Positions 8,190 through 15,750 are shown, counted from the stretch's first letter. The stretch: 64,000 bases of DNA from Halomonas salinarum (GCF_012062845.1 NZ_WWNB01000004.1:62001-126000); one strand, 5' to 3'. A program made the numbers and translations. The notes: a model not told the origin generated them from the sequence alone.

Positions 8190-8624
8190 ATGCAACGACT
8201 TGATACTAGGCTCGAAGCAGAAGGTGCTGAGTTTCTGGTGCTAGGCCAGCTTCTATTGCACAAGATAGCTTCATACAAAACCTACACGAATATGCCAGGG
8301 TATGACTTGGTAGCGACTAATCCTGAGTCGAATAAATCAGCAATGATTCAGGTTAAAAGCAGATGGCGCACTGGTGCTGCAGCTTTTCCGATCAAAAACT
8401 TAGGCTGTGATTTTGTCGTAGTGGTTTTGCTGAATCGTGGCTCCAAGGATGGAAAAAAGGAAGTGCGACCCCCTAGTTACTATATTTTTCCCGTAGAAAT
8501 TATTCGCAGCGCACCGCGGAGTAAAGGCTGGGGAAAAGTGAGTTTAAAAGACATTCCTGACTGCCGAGAATATGAAGAGAGCTGGCATTTGATTACTGAG
8601 TTCCTCGGTGATCAAAATGCCTAA
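8190..8624 (+). CDS. Cassette 2 protein with PD-(D/E)XK nuclease-like core
   Basis: A 144-residue protein. The segment MPGYDLVATNPESNKSAMIQ followed by VKSRW has the spacing of the PD-(D/E)XK fold: Asp in the first strand and Q-x-K in the next, as in restriction-endonuclease-like and Holliday-resolvase-like families. Hydrophobic strand CDFVVVVLL follows, then a basic C-terminal half and YYIFPVEII. Q in place of D/E is common in this fold. ATG 8190 lies 13 bp after core GTTAGGC, and the TAA stop lies within the next attC (8619). The likely activity is nucleic-acid binding or cleavage; the target is unknown. Genes of this type are frequent integron cassettes with proposed defence roles (inference). 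Confidence 0.7.
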   Translation: MQRLDTRLEAEGAEFLVLGQLLLHKIASYKTYTNMPGYDLVATNPESNKSAMIQVKSRWRTGAAAFPIKNLGCDFVVVVLLNRGSKDGKKEVRPPSYYIFPVEIIRSAPRSKGWGKVSLKDIPDCREYEESWHLITEFLGDQNA

Positions 8625-8677
8625 CCAGTCACGGAAGGCGGACGCGTGAGAAGCGACGCTTCGTTTTCGCGTTATAC
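8619..8677 (+). other. attC site of cassette 2
   Basis: 59 bp bounded by GCCTAAC (8619-8625) and GTTATAC (8671-8677). GCCTAAC is the exact complement of cassette 2's entry core GTTAGGC at 8170. The size is typical for short attC sites. It overlaps the stop codon of the cassette 2 gene. Confidence 0.85.
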
Positions 8678-8695
8678 GAGGAGTAGGTTTAAGTA

Positions 8696-9049
8696 ATGTC
8701 GAAGCATAGGGGAATCCGCCAAATAGTCCGCGATGTAGCAAACTATATTTTGTTAGTTGTGCTCCTCTCATCCGTTTTCTTCTTCGGATACCTTCAGCAA
8801 CCAAAAGAAATGGCGCTCATGATTCTTGCGTGCGCAATTGGTGGTGCCTTCCTGAATTTAGATAAATTTAAGTGGTTTCGCGGTGCAGGGTTTGAAGCTC
8901 AGCTGGCTGAGACAGTAGAGGAAGCGTACGCGACAAAAGAAGAGCTAGACAAACTATTGGCTGATTCTGAAATGCAGACGCAGGAGCTGCTCGAGAAAAT
9001 TGAGAAAGCCAAAGACGACGCAATAGCCATAAGTATTGCGATGAATTGA
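8696..9049 (+). CDS. Cassette 3 small membrane protein with coiled coil
   Basis: A 117-residue protein. After a basic N-terminus (MSKHRGIRQIVRDV) there are two membrane segments, about residues 16-33 (YILLVVLLSSVFFFGY) and 40-55 (MALMILACAIGGAFL), separated by a short loop. The C-terminal half (about 66-115) is acidic and heptad-like (EELDKLLADSEMQTQELLEK), indicating a cytoplasmic coiled coil. I know no family for it. It begins 18 bp after the core GTTATAC and is followed by the attC at 9084. Base composition is clearly more AT-rich than the chromosome. A membrane anchor plus coiled coil could be a sensor or effector, but nothing fixes the role. Confidence 0.65.
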   Translation: MSKHRGIRQIVRDVANYILLVVLLSSVFFFGYLQQPKEMALMILACAIGGAFLNLDKFKWFRGAGFEAQLAETVEEAYATKEELDKLLADSEMQTQELLEKIEKAKDDAIAISIAMN

Positions 9050-9083
9050 GTTCTCGCATGCCGCGTCAAAAATAGAGTCCTTC

Positions 9084-9154
9084 GTATAACAAGGTGGTCA
9101 ACGGGACGCCAACTGCGCTGAGCTCCGGTGCGCCGCAAAGCCAAGGCGTTAAGC
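9084..9154 (+). other. attC site of cassette 3
   Basis: 71 bp bounded by GTATAAC (9084-9090) and GTTAAGC (9148-9154). GTATAAC is the exact complement of cassette 3's entry core GTTATAC. The arms AAGGTGGTC and GCCAAGGCG frame an imperfect palindrome, as in canonical attC sites. Confidence 0.87.
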
Positions 9155-9170
9155 ACAAGGAGGCTTCAGG

Positions 9171-9529
9171 CACGCGAATATCGCTCACTATGGAATAATT
9201 CTCAACACTGAAAGGTTCGAGGAGTGCGTGGCGTTCTATCGGGATCTCTTCGGTTTGCGTCAGCTGTTGGAAAAAGACGAGAACGGTTTTAGGCTTACCT
9301 GCCTTGAGTAGGCGACGGCTACTTGATGATTAAGCAAGGGGGCAAAGCAAAGGACGGCATCAAGTCACCTCAAGAGGGTAGCTTCAAGCTTCGTTTCAAC
9401 GTCGAAGACCTGGAGGTTGCCTTGGCAGAAATTAGGGCATGGGGCATTCAAGCTGCCATCAAAGAGAATGCTTGGGGTCGAACTATCAATATCAGCGACC
9501 CTGACGGCATTCGAGTAGGTGTTAGAATG
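9171..9529 (+). pseudogene. Cassette 4: VOC/glyoxalase-family gene, frameshifted
   Basis: A vicinal oxygen chelate domain is readable in two frames. From 9192, frame one gives GIILNTERFEECVAFYRDLF, then a stop TAG at 9309. The sequence continues in another frame from 9311 as GDGYLMIKQGG, then FNVEDLEVALAEI and ISDPDGIRVGVR. One missing base at about 9309 separates them. No start codon suits the N-terminus (GCGAATATCGCTCAC follows CAC, not ATG). The coding match stops near 9529, where the reversed yoeB fragment begins, and no attC closes this cassette. It is a broken or mis-sequenced cassette gene; VOC proteins include antibiotic-resistance and detoxification enzymes. Confidence 0.75.
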
Positions 9530-9604
9530 GTTAAGAATATTTTTGTCGGTTTTCTGCCAGTACAGATGGTCTTTCCAAGCGTTACCGGAGAAGATCAGCT
9601 TCAT
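9530..9604 (-). pseudogene. Truncated YoeB toxin
   Basis: From ATG 9604, overlapping the yefM stop as ATGA, the frame reads MKLIFSGNAWKDHLYWQKTD followed by KNILN. This is the canonical N-terminus of the YoeB mRNA interferase, normally about 84 residues. After about 25 codons the frame enters antisense cassette 4 sequence and loses all YoeB features, so the catalytic C-terminal half (Glu, Arg and His residues) is absent. The break coincides with the end of the cassette array. The fragment should have no toxin activity. Confidence 0.82.
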
Positions 9605-9852
9605 TCAAGAAGTTCCTTTTCCTCACCACTACCTTGCTCCAGTTCGGCAACGGATTCCAGCAAGCGGCGAGCACTTTTTGGTCCGCGCAGAAGGTAGGCA
9701 GTTTCTTGCAGTGCCTCGTAGTCCTCAAGAGAGATCATTACCACAGACTGCGACTTGCTCCGGGTGATGATCACAGGCGAGTGGTCTTCACAGACCTGCT
9801 CCATGATCTTTGCCAGATTGGTTCTGGCGGCTGTGTAGCTGATGGCATCCAT
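9601..9852 (-). CDS. yefM: YefM/Phd-family antitoxin
   Basis: An 83-residue Phd/YefM antitoxin: MDAISYTAARTNLAKIMEQV with the usual DNA-binding N-terminus, then the SVVMISLEDYEALQETAYLL motif and an acidic, probably disordered toxin-binding tail (VAELEQGSGEEKELLE). Start ATG 9852 has AGGAG nine bases upstream. Such antitoxins repress their own operon and bind YoeB, an RNase of the ribosome A site. The partner toxin gene immediately downstream is truncated, leaving an orphan antitoxin. It may still repress other targets or neutralise a YoeB encoded elsewhere (inference). Confidence 0.88.
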   Translation of the reverse strand: MDAISYTAARTNLAKIMEQVCEDHSPVIITRSKSQSVVMISLEDYEALQETAYLLRGPKSARRLLESVAELEQGSGEEKELLE

Positions 9853-10170
9853 AAGGTTGCTCCTGTGCAGGAGGTTGTTCATGTTCAGGATGCCGTACGG
9901 AGAGACGGTTAACAATCGGCTGCACAATGATCGATTTTCCGCCGCTTCTGGCCGATAGCCGCCAAACTCACCTAAGCGCCGCGCTGTTTTGATCTAGAAG
10001 CGCCTTTTTACTCTCAGCTTCAAGCGCCCTTTGCTTGCATTTTTACTTGATGTTCCGGTCTGTCGAGGCTTCCTGGTAGGGGTCGCGATCTGCGAGCAAT
10101 ATATTGGCTGGTAGGGCGCTGCCGGTCGCTGTCACACTGGCAACATCATTGTTGATCAATGGAGCGCATC
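9853..10170. other. Intergenic region between yefM and the GFA gene
   Basis: About 318 bp with the yefM promoter expected at the left and the GFA promoter at the right. Related AAGCGCC motifs recur at about 10000 and 10022. I see no gene, no attC and no clear terminator. Confidence 0.45.
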
Positions 10171-10554
10171 ATGAGCAACGGACCCTTCTACCAGGGCGGC
10201 TGTAGCTGTGGCGCGGTGTCGCTGATGGCCACTGGCACGCCGCTTGGTACAGTGAATTGCGACTGTGAGGATTGCCGCAAGGCCGATGGTTCAGCCACAG
10301 CTTTGATGTTCTGGCCGGAGGTCGCCGTGCAGTTTGCCACAGGGCTCGATGAGCTCGAGCGGCAGCATGCGAGCCACGGCGGCGACCAGTATCGATGCAG
10401 GCACTGTGAAGAATGGGTGCTTACTGTCCACGAGCAGGCCTGCATCATGGAGCTGCCGGCCGAGGTGTTGCCCGAGGTGACCGAACCTGTGGTCGATGGT
10501 ACGGCCTTGCTGGTTCGGCTCGGCCACCGTCGGGGTAAGCCTGCGGTCAACTAG
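10171..10554 (+). CDS. GFA-family (CENP-V/GFA domain) zinc protein
   Basis: A 127-residue single-domain protein of the GFA family, to which glutathione-dependent formaldehyde-activating enzyme belongs. Zinc ligands are visible: CSCG near residue 11, CDCEDCRK near residue 31, and CRHC near residue 75. The function of most members is unproven; formaldehyde-glutathione chemistry is a family-name inference only. ATG 10171 is preferred over ATG 10159 because GGAGCG lies six bases upstream. The stop codon overlaps the convergent DUF533 stop by four bases. Confidence 0.82.
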   Translation: MSNGPFYQGGCSCGAVSLMATGTPLGTVNCDCEDCRKADGSATALMFWPEVAVQFATGLDELERQHASHGGDQYRCRHCEEWVLTVHEQACIMELPAEVLPEVTEPVVDGTALLVRLGHRRGKPAVN

Positions 10555-11270
10555 CCCTGTGTCGCGCCGAGGGCCTGACGTTCGAGCTCGGCGCTCATCT
10601 CGGCGTCCAGCTCCAAGGCCGCGGCCAATTGATCGAGCCAGGCGCGCTCCATGGGGTTCTGGTCATCGATGATCGCCACGCTGGCAAGGTAGATCTCCCG
10701 GGCTGCCTGGGGCGAATCGGCCTGCTGGGCCAGTGCTTCGGCATCCAGCGGGGCCTGAAACTGTCGTTCGACCCAGGCTTGCAGCTCAGCGTCGGCGCCC
10801 AGCGCTTCTATCTGTTCACTGATCTGGCTGCGTTCGGCCTCGTCGATATGACCATCGGCCCGGGCTGCCATGATCATCGCCTGCAGGATCTCCAGGCTGC
10901 GCTGTTCCTGGGCCCGGCCATCCAGGTCGTCGATGGGAGCGCCTTCTTGGGCGGCATCGCCACCGGCCTGGCGATTCTGCCACGCCTTCCAGGCGAGCAC
11001 GCCGACGCCGGCAATGGCGCCGTACTTGAGTGCCTTGCCGCCCATCTTGCGGCCGCGTTTGGAACCGATCAGCGCGCCCATGGCGCCGCCACCGAGCAGG
11101 CTCTTGACGTCGAAGCCGCCGCTGGATGAGCCATCCTTGCCGCTATTGCCGCCGAACTGAGAGGACAACCCCTTCACCAGTTGCTGGGCGTCGAAGCCAC
11201 TGCCGCCGCTGGCGTTGCTCTGGCCGCCGGCCTGCTTCATCAGTTGATCGAGGATTCCCTTGGCATTCAT
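10551..11270 (-). CDS. DUF533 (YebE/TerB-like) inner-membrane-associated protein
   Basis: A 239-residue protein. The N-terminal third is Gly/Ser/Gln-rich and low complexity. A short hydrophobic stretch follows at about residues 76-105 (GGGAMGALIGSKRGRKMGGK and YGAIAGVGVLAWKAW). The C-terminal TerB-like helical domain begins near residue 135 (ILQAMIMAARADGHIDEAER) and carries an acidic DGHID loop typical of the family. Start ATG 11270 has GGAGACGACC upstream. YebE-type proteins are envelope-stress-linked in enterics, but the molecular role is unknown. It is convergent and overlapping with the GFA gene. Confidence 0.85.
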   Translation of the reverse strand: MNAKGILDQLMKQAGGQSNASGGSGFDAQQLVKGLSSQFGGNSGKDGSSSGGFDVKSLLGGGAMGALIGSKRGRKMGGKALKYGAIAGVGVLAWKAWQNRQAGGDAAQEGAPIDDLDGRAQEQRSLEILQAMIMAARADGHIDEAERSQISEQIEALGADAELQAWVERQFQAPLDAEALAQQADSPQAAREIYLASVAIIDDQNPMERAWLDQLAAALELDAEMSAELERQALGATQG

Positions 11271-11360
11271 GGTCGTCTCCATTTCCGAATGGGGCCAGCT
11301 CGGCCTGTGAGGCGAGGGTATCGTCATGTCTGAGCCGCAGACAGCAAGAAAGTTCGTGGC

Positions 11361-11960
11361 TCAGTAGTCGATGCCGCGGCGTGCTTTTAGGCCTGCATTG
11401 AAGGCGTGGCGGGTCTCCTGCATCTCGGTAATCGTATCGGCCATGGCCACTACGTCGCGATTGGCGTTGCGACCGGTGACGATCACGGTCTGTTCCGTTG
11501 GGCGGTTCTTGAGCGCAGTGATTACCTCGGTGACATCCAGATAGCCGAACTTGAGCATGTAGGTAATCTCGTCAAGGACGACCAGATAAACCTCGGGATC
11601 CTCGAGCATGCGCTTCGCTTCCTGCCAGACTTCCTGGCAGGCCTTCGTATCACTCTCTCGGTTCTGCGTGTCCCAGGTGAAACCGGTGGCCATGATGGCG
11701 ACTTCGAGGTTGGCATCGGCCTCAAGCCGCTCGCGCTCGCCACATTCCCATAGCCCCTTGATGAACTGGATCACGCCGACTTTATAGCCGTAGCCCAGCG
11801 CCCGGGTCACAGTCCCCCAGGCGGCGGTGGTCTTGCCCTTGCCGTTGCCGGTGAACACCAGCAAGAGGCCACGCTCTTCGGTCGCGCTGGCGACCTTGTC
11901 GTCCACATGGTCCTTGAGTTTCTGCATCGACTGCTGATGGCGCGTGTCGCGATCGGTCAT
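11361..11960 (-). CDS. cobO: Cob(I)yrinic acid a,c-diamide adenosyltransferase, copy 1
   Basis: A 199-residue CobA/CobO/BtuR-family ATP:corrinoid adenosyltransferase that attaches the 5'-deoxyadenosyl group to Co(I) corrinoids. The P-loop GNGKGKTT is at residues 38-45, with VIQFIKG and ATGFTWDTQ near the corrinoid pocket and VLDEITYML as the Walker B-like strand. It stands alone, about 4.7 kb from the B12 locus and 36 kb from a second copy at 47674. Copy 1 keeps the canonical TT after the P-loop Lys; copy 2 has SS. It may serve salvage while copy 2 serves de novo synthesis (inference). Confidence 0.93.
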   Translation of the reverse strand: MTDRDTRHQQSMQKLKDHVDDKVASATEERGLLLVFTGNGKGKTTAAWGTVTRALGYGYKVGVIQFIKGLWECGERERLEADANLEVAIMATGFTWDTQNRESDTKACQEVWQEAKRMLEDPEVYLVVLDEITYMLKFGYLDVTEVITALKNRPTEQTVIVTGRNANRDVVAMADTITEMQETRHAFNAGLKARRGIDY

Positions 11961-12204
11961 GGGGGCTCCTGCGGTAAAGGTAAGCCCAGAAGCTTACGCG
12001 AGCACCGACATGGCGTCAGCCGTCCTCACGTGGCGGGCTCGGAGCAAGGCCATCGAGAATGACGTGTCAGCGAGGTGGAGGATGGTGTCTCACCACAATG
12101 GGTAGAGCCGGGACCCCGTGATCGGCATGGCATGAGCCGTCGTATACCCTAGAATGGAGAATCCGGTGGATGCCGGCTGTCTTCCTTCACGGTCAGGAGT
12201 GCGC

Positions 12205-13461
12205 ATGTCCAAGGAATCTGATGTCAGCGATACGATTGTTCTGGGGGCTGGCATGGTCGGGGTCTCGATCGCCTACCATCTGGCCAAGCGGGGGCGTTCG
12301 GTGGTGCTGGTCGACCGCCGGGAGCCGGGCCATGAGACCTCGTTTGGCAATGGCGGCATCATTCAGCGTGAAGCCGTGGCGCCTTATCCCTTCCCGCGTG
12401 ACGCCAGGACCCTGATGCAGGTCGTGCCCAACCGGCGCGTGGATATCCGCTATCGGCCCACCGGCATGCTGGAGTCGGCCAGCGCCCTATTTCATTACTG
12501 GAAGAACTCGGCGCCTGCGCCTTACGCTCGCATCCTGCCGGAATATGCCTCCCTGATCGGGTTGTCGACCCAGGAACATGCGCCGATGATCGCCGCGGCG
12601 GGGGCCGATTCCCTGGTCAGCCGCGATGGCTGGCTGGAGCTCTATCGCACACATGAGGCCTTCGAGACACGTCTGGCCAAGGTGGAGCCGCTAGCCCAGC
12701 GCTTTGGCCTCACCTATGAGCGGCTCGATCGGGCGGCACTCGTCGAGCAGGAGCCGGATCTTTCCCAGGATGCCATCGGGGCGATTCTGTGGCGGGATAG
12801 CTGGACCGTCGCCGACCCTGGTGGCCTGGTCGCTGCCTACGCCGAGGCCTTCAAGGCGCTGGGCGGCAAGGTCATCAAGGCAAGCGTCGAATCGGTTGAG
12901 CAGAGCACTGATGGCTGGCGGGTGGAGACTGACGCTGGCTCCCTGGAGGCCGGTGAGCTGGTGATGGCGATGGGCCCCTGGTCGGGAGATTGGCTGAGTC
13001 GCCTGGGGTATCGACTGCCGCTGTTCGTCAAGCGTGGCTACCATATGCATTACGCGCTAAAGGAAGGGCACACACTCAAGCATTGGGTCATGGATGCCGA
13101 GGTTGGTTACCTGCTGGCGCCGATGCGTGCCGGCGTGCGCCTGACCACCGGCGCCGAGTTGGCAAACCGCGATGCGCCGCCGGATCTCGACCAGCTGGAT
13201 GCCGCCGAGGCCGTGGCCCGCCAGCTGGTGCCATTGGGAGAAAGGCGCGACGAGACGCCCTGGAAGGGAGCTCGCCCCTGCACCTCGGACATGAAGCCGG
13301 TGATCGGCCCGGCGCCGTCGCACAAGGGGCTGTGGTTTGCCTTCGGCCATGGGCATCAGGGCTTCACCCTGGGGCCGGCCACCGGGCGGCTGCTCGGCGA
13401 GCTGATGGATGGTGAGACACCGGCCATCGACATGTCCCCCTTCCGTGCGGATCGCTTCTAG
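12205..13461 (+). CDS. DadA-like FAD-dependent amino-acid dehydrogenase/oxidase
   Basis: A 418-residue DAO-family flavoprotein. The FAD dinucleotide motif GAGMVGVSIAYHLAKRG starts near residue 13, followed by the ribose-binding acidic strand VVLVDRREPG and SFGNGG. The C-terminal end has GARPCTSDMKPVIGPAP and FGHGHQGFTLGPATGRL, typical of D-amino-acid dehydrogenase small subunits. It likely deaminates a D-amino acid or a related secondary amine and passes electrons to the respiratory chain; substrate unknown. ATG 12205 has AGGAG six bases upstream; ATG 12154 has no ribosome site. It is monocistronic and convergent with the MEDS-EAL gene. Confidence 0.85.
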   Translation: MSKESDVSDTIVLGAGMVGVSIAYHLAKRGRSVVLVDRREPGHETSFGNGGIIQREAVAPYPFPRDARTLMQVVPNRRVDIRYRPTGMLESASALFHYWKNSAPAPYARILPEYASLIGLSTQEHAPMIAAAGADSLVSRDGWLELYRTHEAFETRLAKVEPLAQRFGLTYERLDRAALVEQEPDLSQDAIGAILWRDSWTVADPGGLVAAYAEAFKALGGKVIKASVESVEQSTDGWRVETDAGSLEAGELVMAMGPWSGDWLSRLGYRLPLFVKRGYHMHYALKEGHTLKHWVMDAEVGYLLAPMRAGVRLTTGAELANRDAPPDLDQLDAAEAVARQLVPLGERRDETPWKGARPCTSDMKPVIGPAPSHKGLWFAFGHGHQGFTLGPATGRLLGELMDGETPAIDMSPFRADRF

Positions 13462-13523
13462 CGGGCATCTCGGGGGCGACCGGCCGCGCAGGCGGCGGGC
13501 GGCGTCGTGGGGTGATGCCCTCC

Positions 13524-15065
13524 TCAGGCCACCGCCTGGTCGCCGCGATACTCCAGGGGGGCCCAGAGCGGGCCCTGAAGGATCTCGCAGCCCTCCTTGC
13601 GCAGGAACTCAGCCTGGGCGCGGGTGGCGACGCCCTGAGCGGACACCGCCAGCCCCAGTTGGCGAGCCAGCAGCAGCAGGGCGCGGATGATCGCCTGCTG
13701 GTGAGGGGCGTCGCTGCACTGCTCGGTGAGGGTGCCATCGAGCTTGACGGCATCCACCGGAAAGCGATGCAGGTGGCGGAGCAGCGGTTGGCCACTGCCG
13801 AATTCGTCGATGGTCAAGCGGATCCCCAGGGCCTTGAGCCGCGTCAGGATGTTCTCGGCATGGACCGGGTCGCTGGCCAGGACCCGTTCGGTGATCTCGA
13901 TCTCGAGCCGGTCACCCGACAAGCCGGTATCGCTCAGGGCGGCGGCGATGCGCTCGACGATGTCCTCATGCAGCAGTTGGTTGGTCGAGACGTTGAAGGC
14001 GATCCGGAACTCCAGTCCCGCCTCAACCCAGGCCTGGCCCTGCCGGCAGGCCTGCTCCAGTACCCACTGACCGATGGCCGGCAGCTGGTCGGTCTGCTCG
14101 ATCAGCGCCAGGAGCGGCGCGCCCGCGATCACGCCGAACTGCGGCGACTGCCAGTGCGGCGAGGCTTCGACACCGACAATCTGACCGCTGGCGGCATCGA
14201 TCAGCGGCCGATAGTAGAGTGCGACCTCGCCCCTTGCCAGGGCGCCCTGCAGGGCATGGCGCTGAGCAAGGGTCTCCTCGTGGCCGGGGGGCCCCTCAGG
14301 CGCCGATGTCGTGGTGAGCGCCGCGAACTGGTCGGTGATTTCCAAGAGGAGGCCCTGCCAGCGTCGGTTGGTCTCGTCGAGGTGCGCCTCGGCCTGCTGA
14401 CGTCTGCGGATCTCGTGGTCGAGGGCGTTGGCCCGCTGCTGCAACAGGGACACCTGGCGCTGGCGAGCATGAGGGCTCGTGAGACGGCGGAAGTCTTCCG
14501 CGGGCAAGACATGGGAGTGCCCATGACAGATGGCCTGGAAGACGTGGCTGTCGTCGGGTCGCTGAAAATGGTGCATGGCATAGGCGCAGAGCAGGTTCAG
14601 CGGCAATCGGCGGCAGGCCTCATCCCACAGGGCCTCGAGGTAGACCGCGGCATCCGGCTGGTCGTCTTCGCACAGCAGGTTGACCAGTTCACCGTAGGCA
14701 CGCACCGGCACAGGCGCCTCGGCAGCAGCACTCGCCGGAAACAGGGTCTCCAGCACCAGAGCGTCGAAGCGTGCCCTGTCGGGCATGCCATTGCGCATGA
14801 TGGCGGCCAGCAGCTGGTGGGCGTCATGCACGACCAGCTGGCCGCGCCGCTCGGCCTCCGCCACGTCCATGCCCTGCGCCTCGAGCCGCGTCTTGACCAT
14901 GGTCAGGTGGGCCGGGGTGAGGGCGACGAACAGGCGCTCGCCCGCCTGGGCGCCTTCGAGGAGGTGGTCGGCGATCACCTCGGCCAGGAAGGCGTCATCG
15001 TCGTAGAACTGGACGCAATGGTCGTGGGTCGGCTCGTGAGACTGGCGCTGGGCTGTGACTGGCAT
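13524..15065 (-). CDS. MEDS sensor domain with degenerate EAL domain
   Basis: A 513-residue protein. Residues 10 to about 175 are a MEDS (DcmR-like sensory) domain (HCVQFYDDDAFLAEVIADHL, ALTPAHLTMVKTRL). A helical linker of about 175-240 is followed by an EAL fold. Catalytic EAL features are lost: the EAL motif reads EAS, DDFGTG reads DEFGSG, KIDRS reads KLDGT, and AEGVE reads AQGVA, replacing the key Glu by Gln. Hydrolysis of c-di-GMP is therefore unlikely; binding or protein interaction is possible. ATG 15065 has ACGGA upstream; a GTG at 15080 is an alternative. Direct repeats at 15089 lie just before the start. Confidence 0.82.
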   Translation of the reverse strand: MPVTAQRQSHEPTHDHCVQFYDDDAFLAEVIADHLLEGAQAGERLFVALTPAHLTMVKTRLEAQGMDVAEAERRGQLVVHDAHQLLAAIMRNGMPDRARFDALVLETLFPASAAAEAPVPVRAYGELVNLLCEDDQPDAAVYLEALWDEACRRLPLNLLCAYAMHHFQRPDDSHVFQAICHGHSHVLPAEDFRRLTSPHARQRQVSLLQQRANALDHEIRRRQQAEAHLDETNRRWQGLLLEITDQFAALTTTSAPEGPPGHEETLAQRHALQGALARGEVALYYRPLIDAASGQIVGVEASPHWQSPQFGVIAGAPLLALIEQTDQLPAIGQWVLEQACRQGQAWVEAGLEFRIAFNVSTNQLLHEDIVERIAAALSDTGLSGDRLEIEITERVLASDPVHAENILTRLKALGIRLTIDEFGSGQPLLRHLHRFPVDAVKLDGTLTEQCSDAPHQQAIIRALLLLARQLGLAVSAQGVATRAQAEFLRKEGCEILQGPLWAPLEYRGDQAVA

Positions 15066-15447
15066 GGCGTATCCGTCCACATCGAAGGCATGTATGTCAT
15101 CACGTCACGCTGAGAAGACATGTATGTCATCACGTCACGTTGATTAGTATCTTGGTATTTCTGTGACTAAGCATGGCTAGCGCGATCGTCGAGACCGATG
15201 GTAAAGCCTTGATGAGCAAATCCCTGCGTCAGGCGGTCGAGCAGTGCGGGCGGGCCATGCCCCGACGCACTGCGATTGACGGCCTGATTTTTAAACGTAG
15301 GGGGAGTCCGCGTGATGCGCCAGTAATGAAAAGTCTCAGCGATTAGCATCATTCCGCTGAGGTTGGCCGGCGGGGCATTGGCCGTTCGGCAGTCTCGAAG
15401 CCAGCAGTCCTGAGGCCGGCAGGCGCCATGCCAGGGGCCAACTCGCA
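15066..15447. repeat. Tandem 21-bp repeat in the MEDS-EAL upstream region
   Basis: In this 382-bp gene-free stretch, a 21-bp unit (CATGTATGTCATCACGTCAC plus G) occurs exactly twice, at 15089-15109 and 15119-15139, period 30 bp. It lies 24-74 bp upstream of the MEDS-EAL start. It could be a paired operator or a slippage duplication. The remaining sequence to 15447 contains no supported gene or hairpin. Confidence 0.7.
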
Positions 15448-15750
15448 TCAGGGATACCCCAGCGCCGTCTTGATGGCGGTTCGATGGCGCGAGATCCAGT
15501 CGGGATCGATGGCGCCCCAGTCACGGATCACGTAACGACCAATATTATGGCGCTCGCCTTCACCGGGCTCGAACTGGCAGTCAATGTCCAGTTCGGCCAG
15601 GGCCGTGATGGTGTCCTGGGCGGTTCGCCGGGGCATGCCGGTGGCCTCGGTCAGGGCGGGCACACTGGCGACGCCCTGATCGATCAGATAGGCCACGTAG
15701 AGGCGGCGATAGAAGCTGGTCTTGGTCTTGCTGAGGGGTGTGGCTGACAT
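15448..15750 (-). CDS. Small winged helix-turn-helix protein
   Basis: A 100-residue putative DNA-binding protein. The N-terminal half has a winged HTH reading (YVAYLIDQGVASVPALTEAT followed by GMPRRTAQDTITALAELDI). The C-terminal half (HNIGRYVIRDWGAIDPDWIS) is conserved in related gammaproteobacterial YfeC-like proteins to my recollection. Start ATG 15750 is chosen because AGGAG lies six bases upstream; ATG 15765 lacks one. It is followed by the ferritin-like gene in opposite reading distance with about 180 bp between. Target genes are unknown. Confidence 0.75.
   Translation of the reverse strand: MSATPLSKTKTSFYRRLYVAYLIDQGVASVPALTEATGMPRRTAQDTITALAELDIDCQFEPGEGERHNIGRYVIRDWGAIDPDWISRHRTAIKTALGYP

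Larger units (their letters stand above)
7754..9529 (+). mobile_element. Integron cassette array without integrase (CALIN)
   Basis: Four short, relatively AT-rich genes on the plus strand are separated by attC-like sites at 8099, 8619 and 9084. The diagnostic feature is core complementarity per cassette. Cassette 2 begins GTTAGGC (8170) and its own attC begins GCCTAAC (8619). Cassette 3 begins GTTATAC (8671) and its attC begins GTATAAC (9084). Cassette 1 begins GTTAAAC (7754) and its attC begins TTTTAAC (8099), one mismatch. No tyrosine integrase with the IntI patch is present in the window. The array ends abruptly near 9529 in a toxin gene. Confidence 0.85.

Noticed and set aside
9521..9527. 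GTTAGAA as the closing core of cassette 4
   Set aside because: It does not fit GTTRRRY, no inverse core GCTTAAC precedes it, and no palindrome is present.
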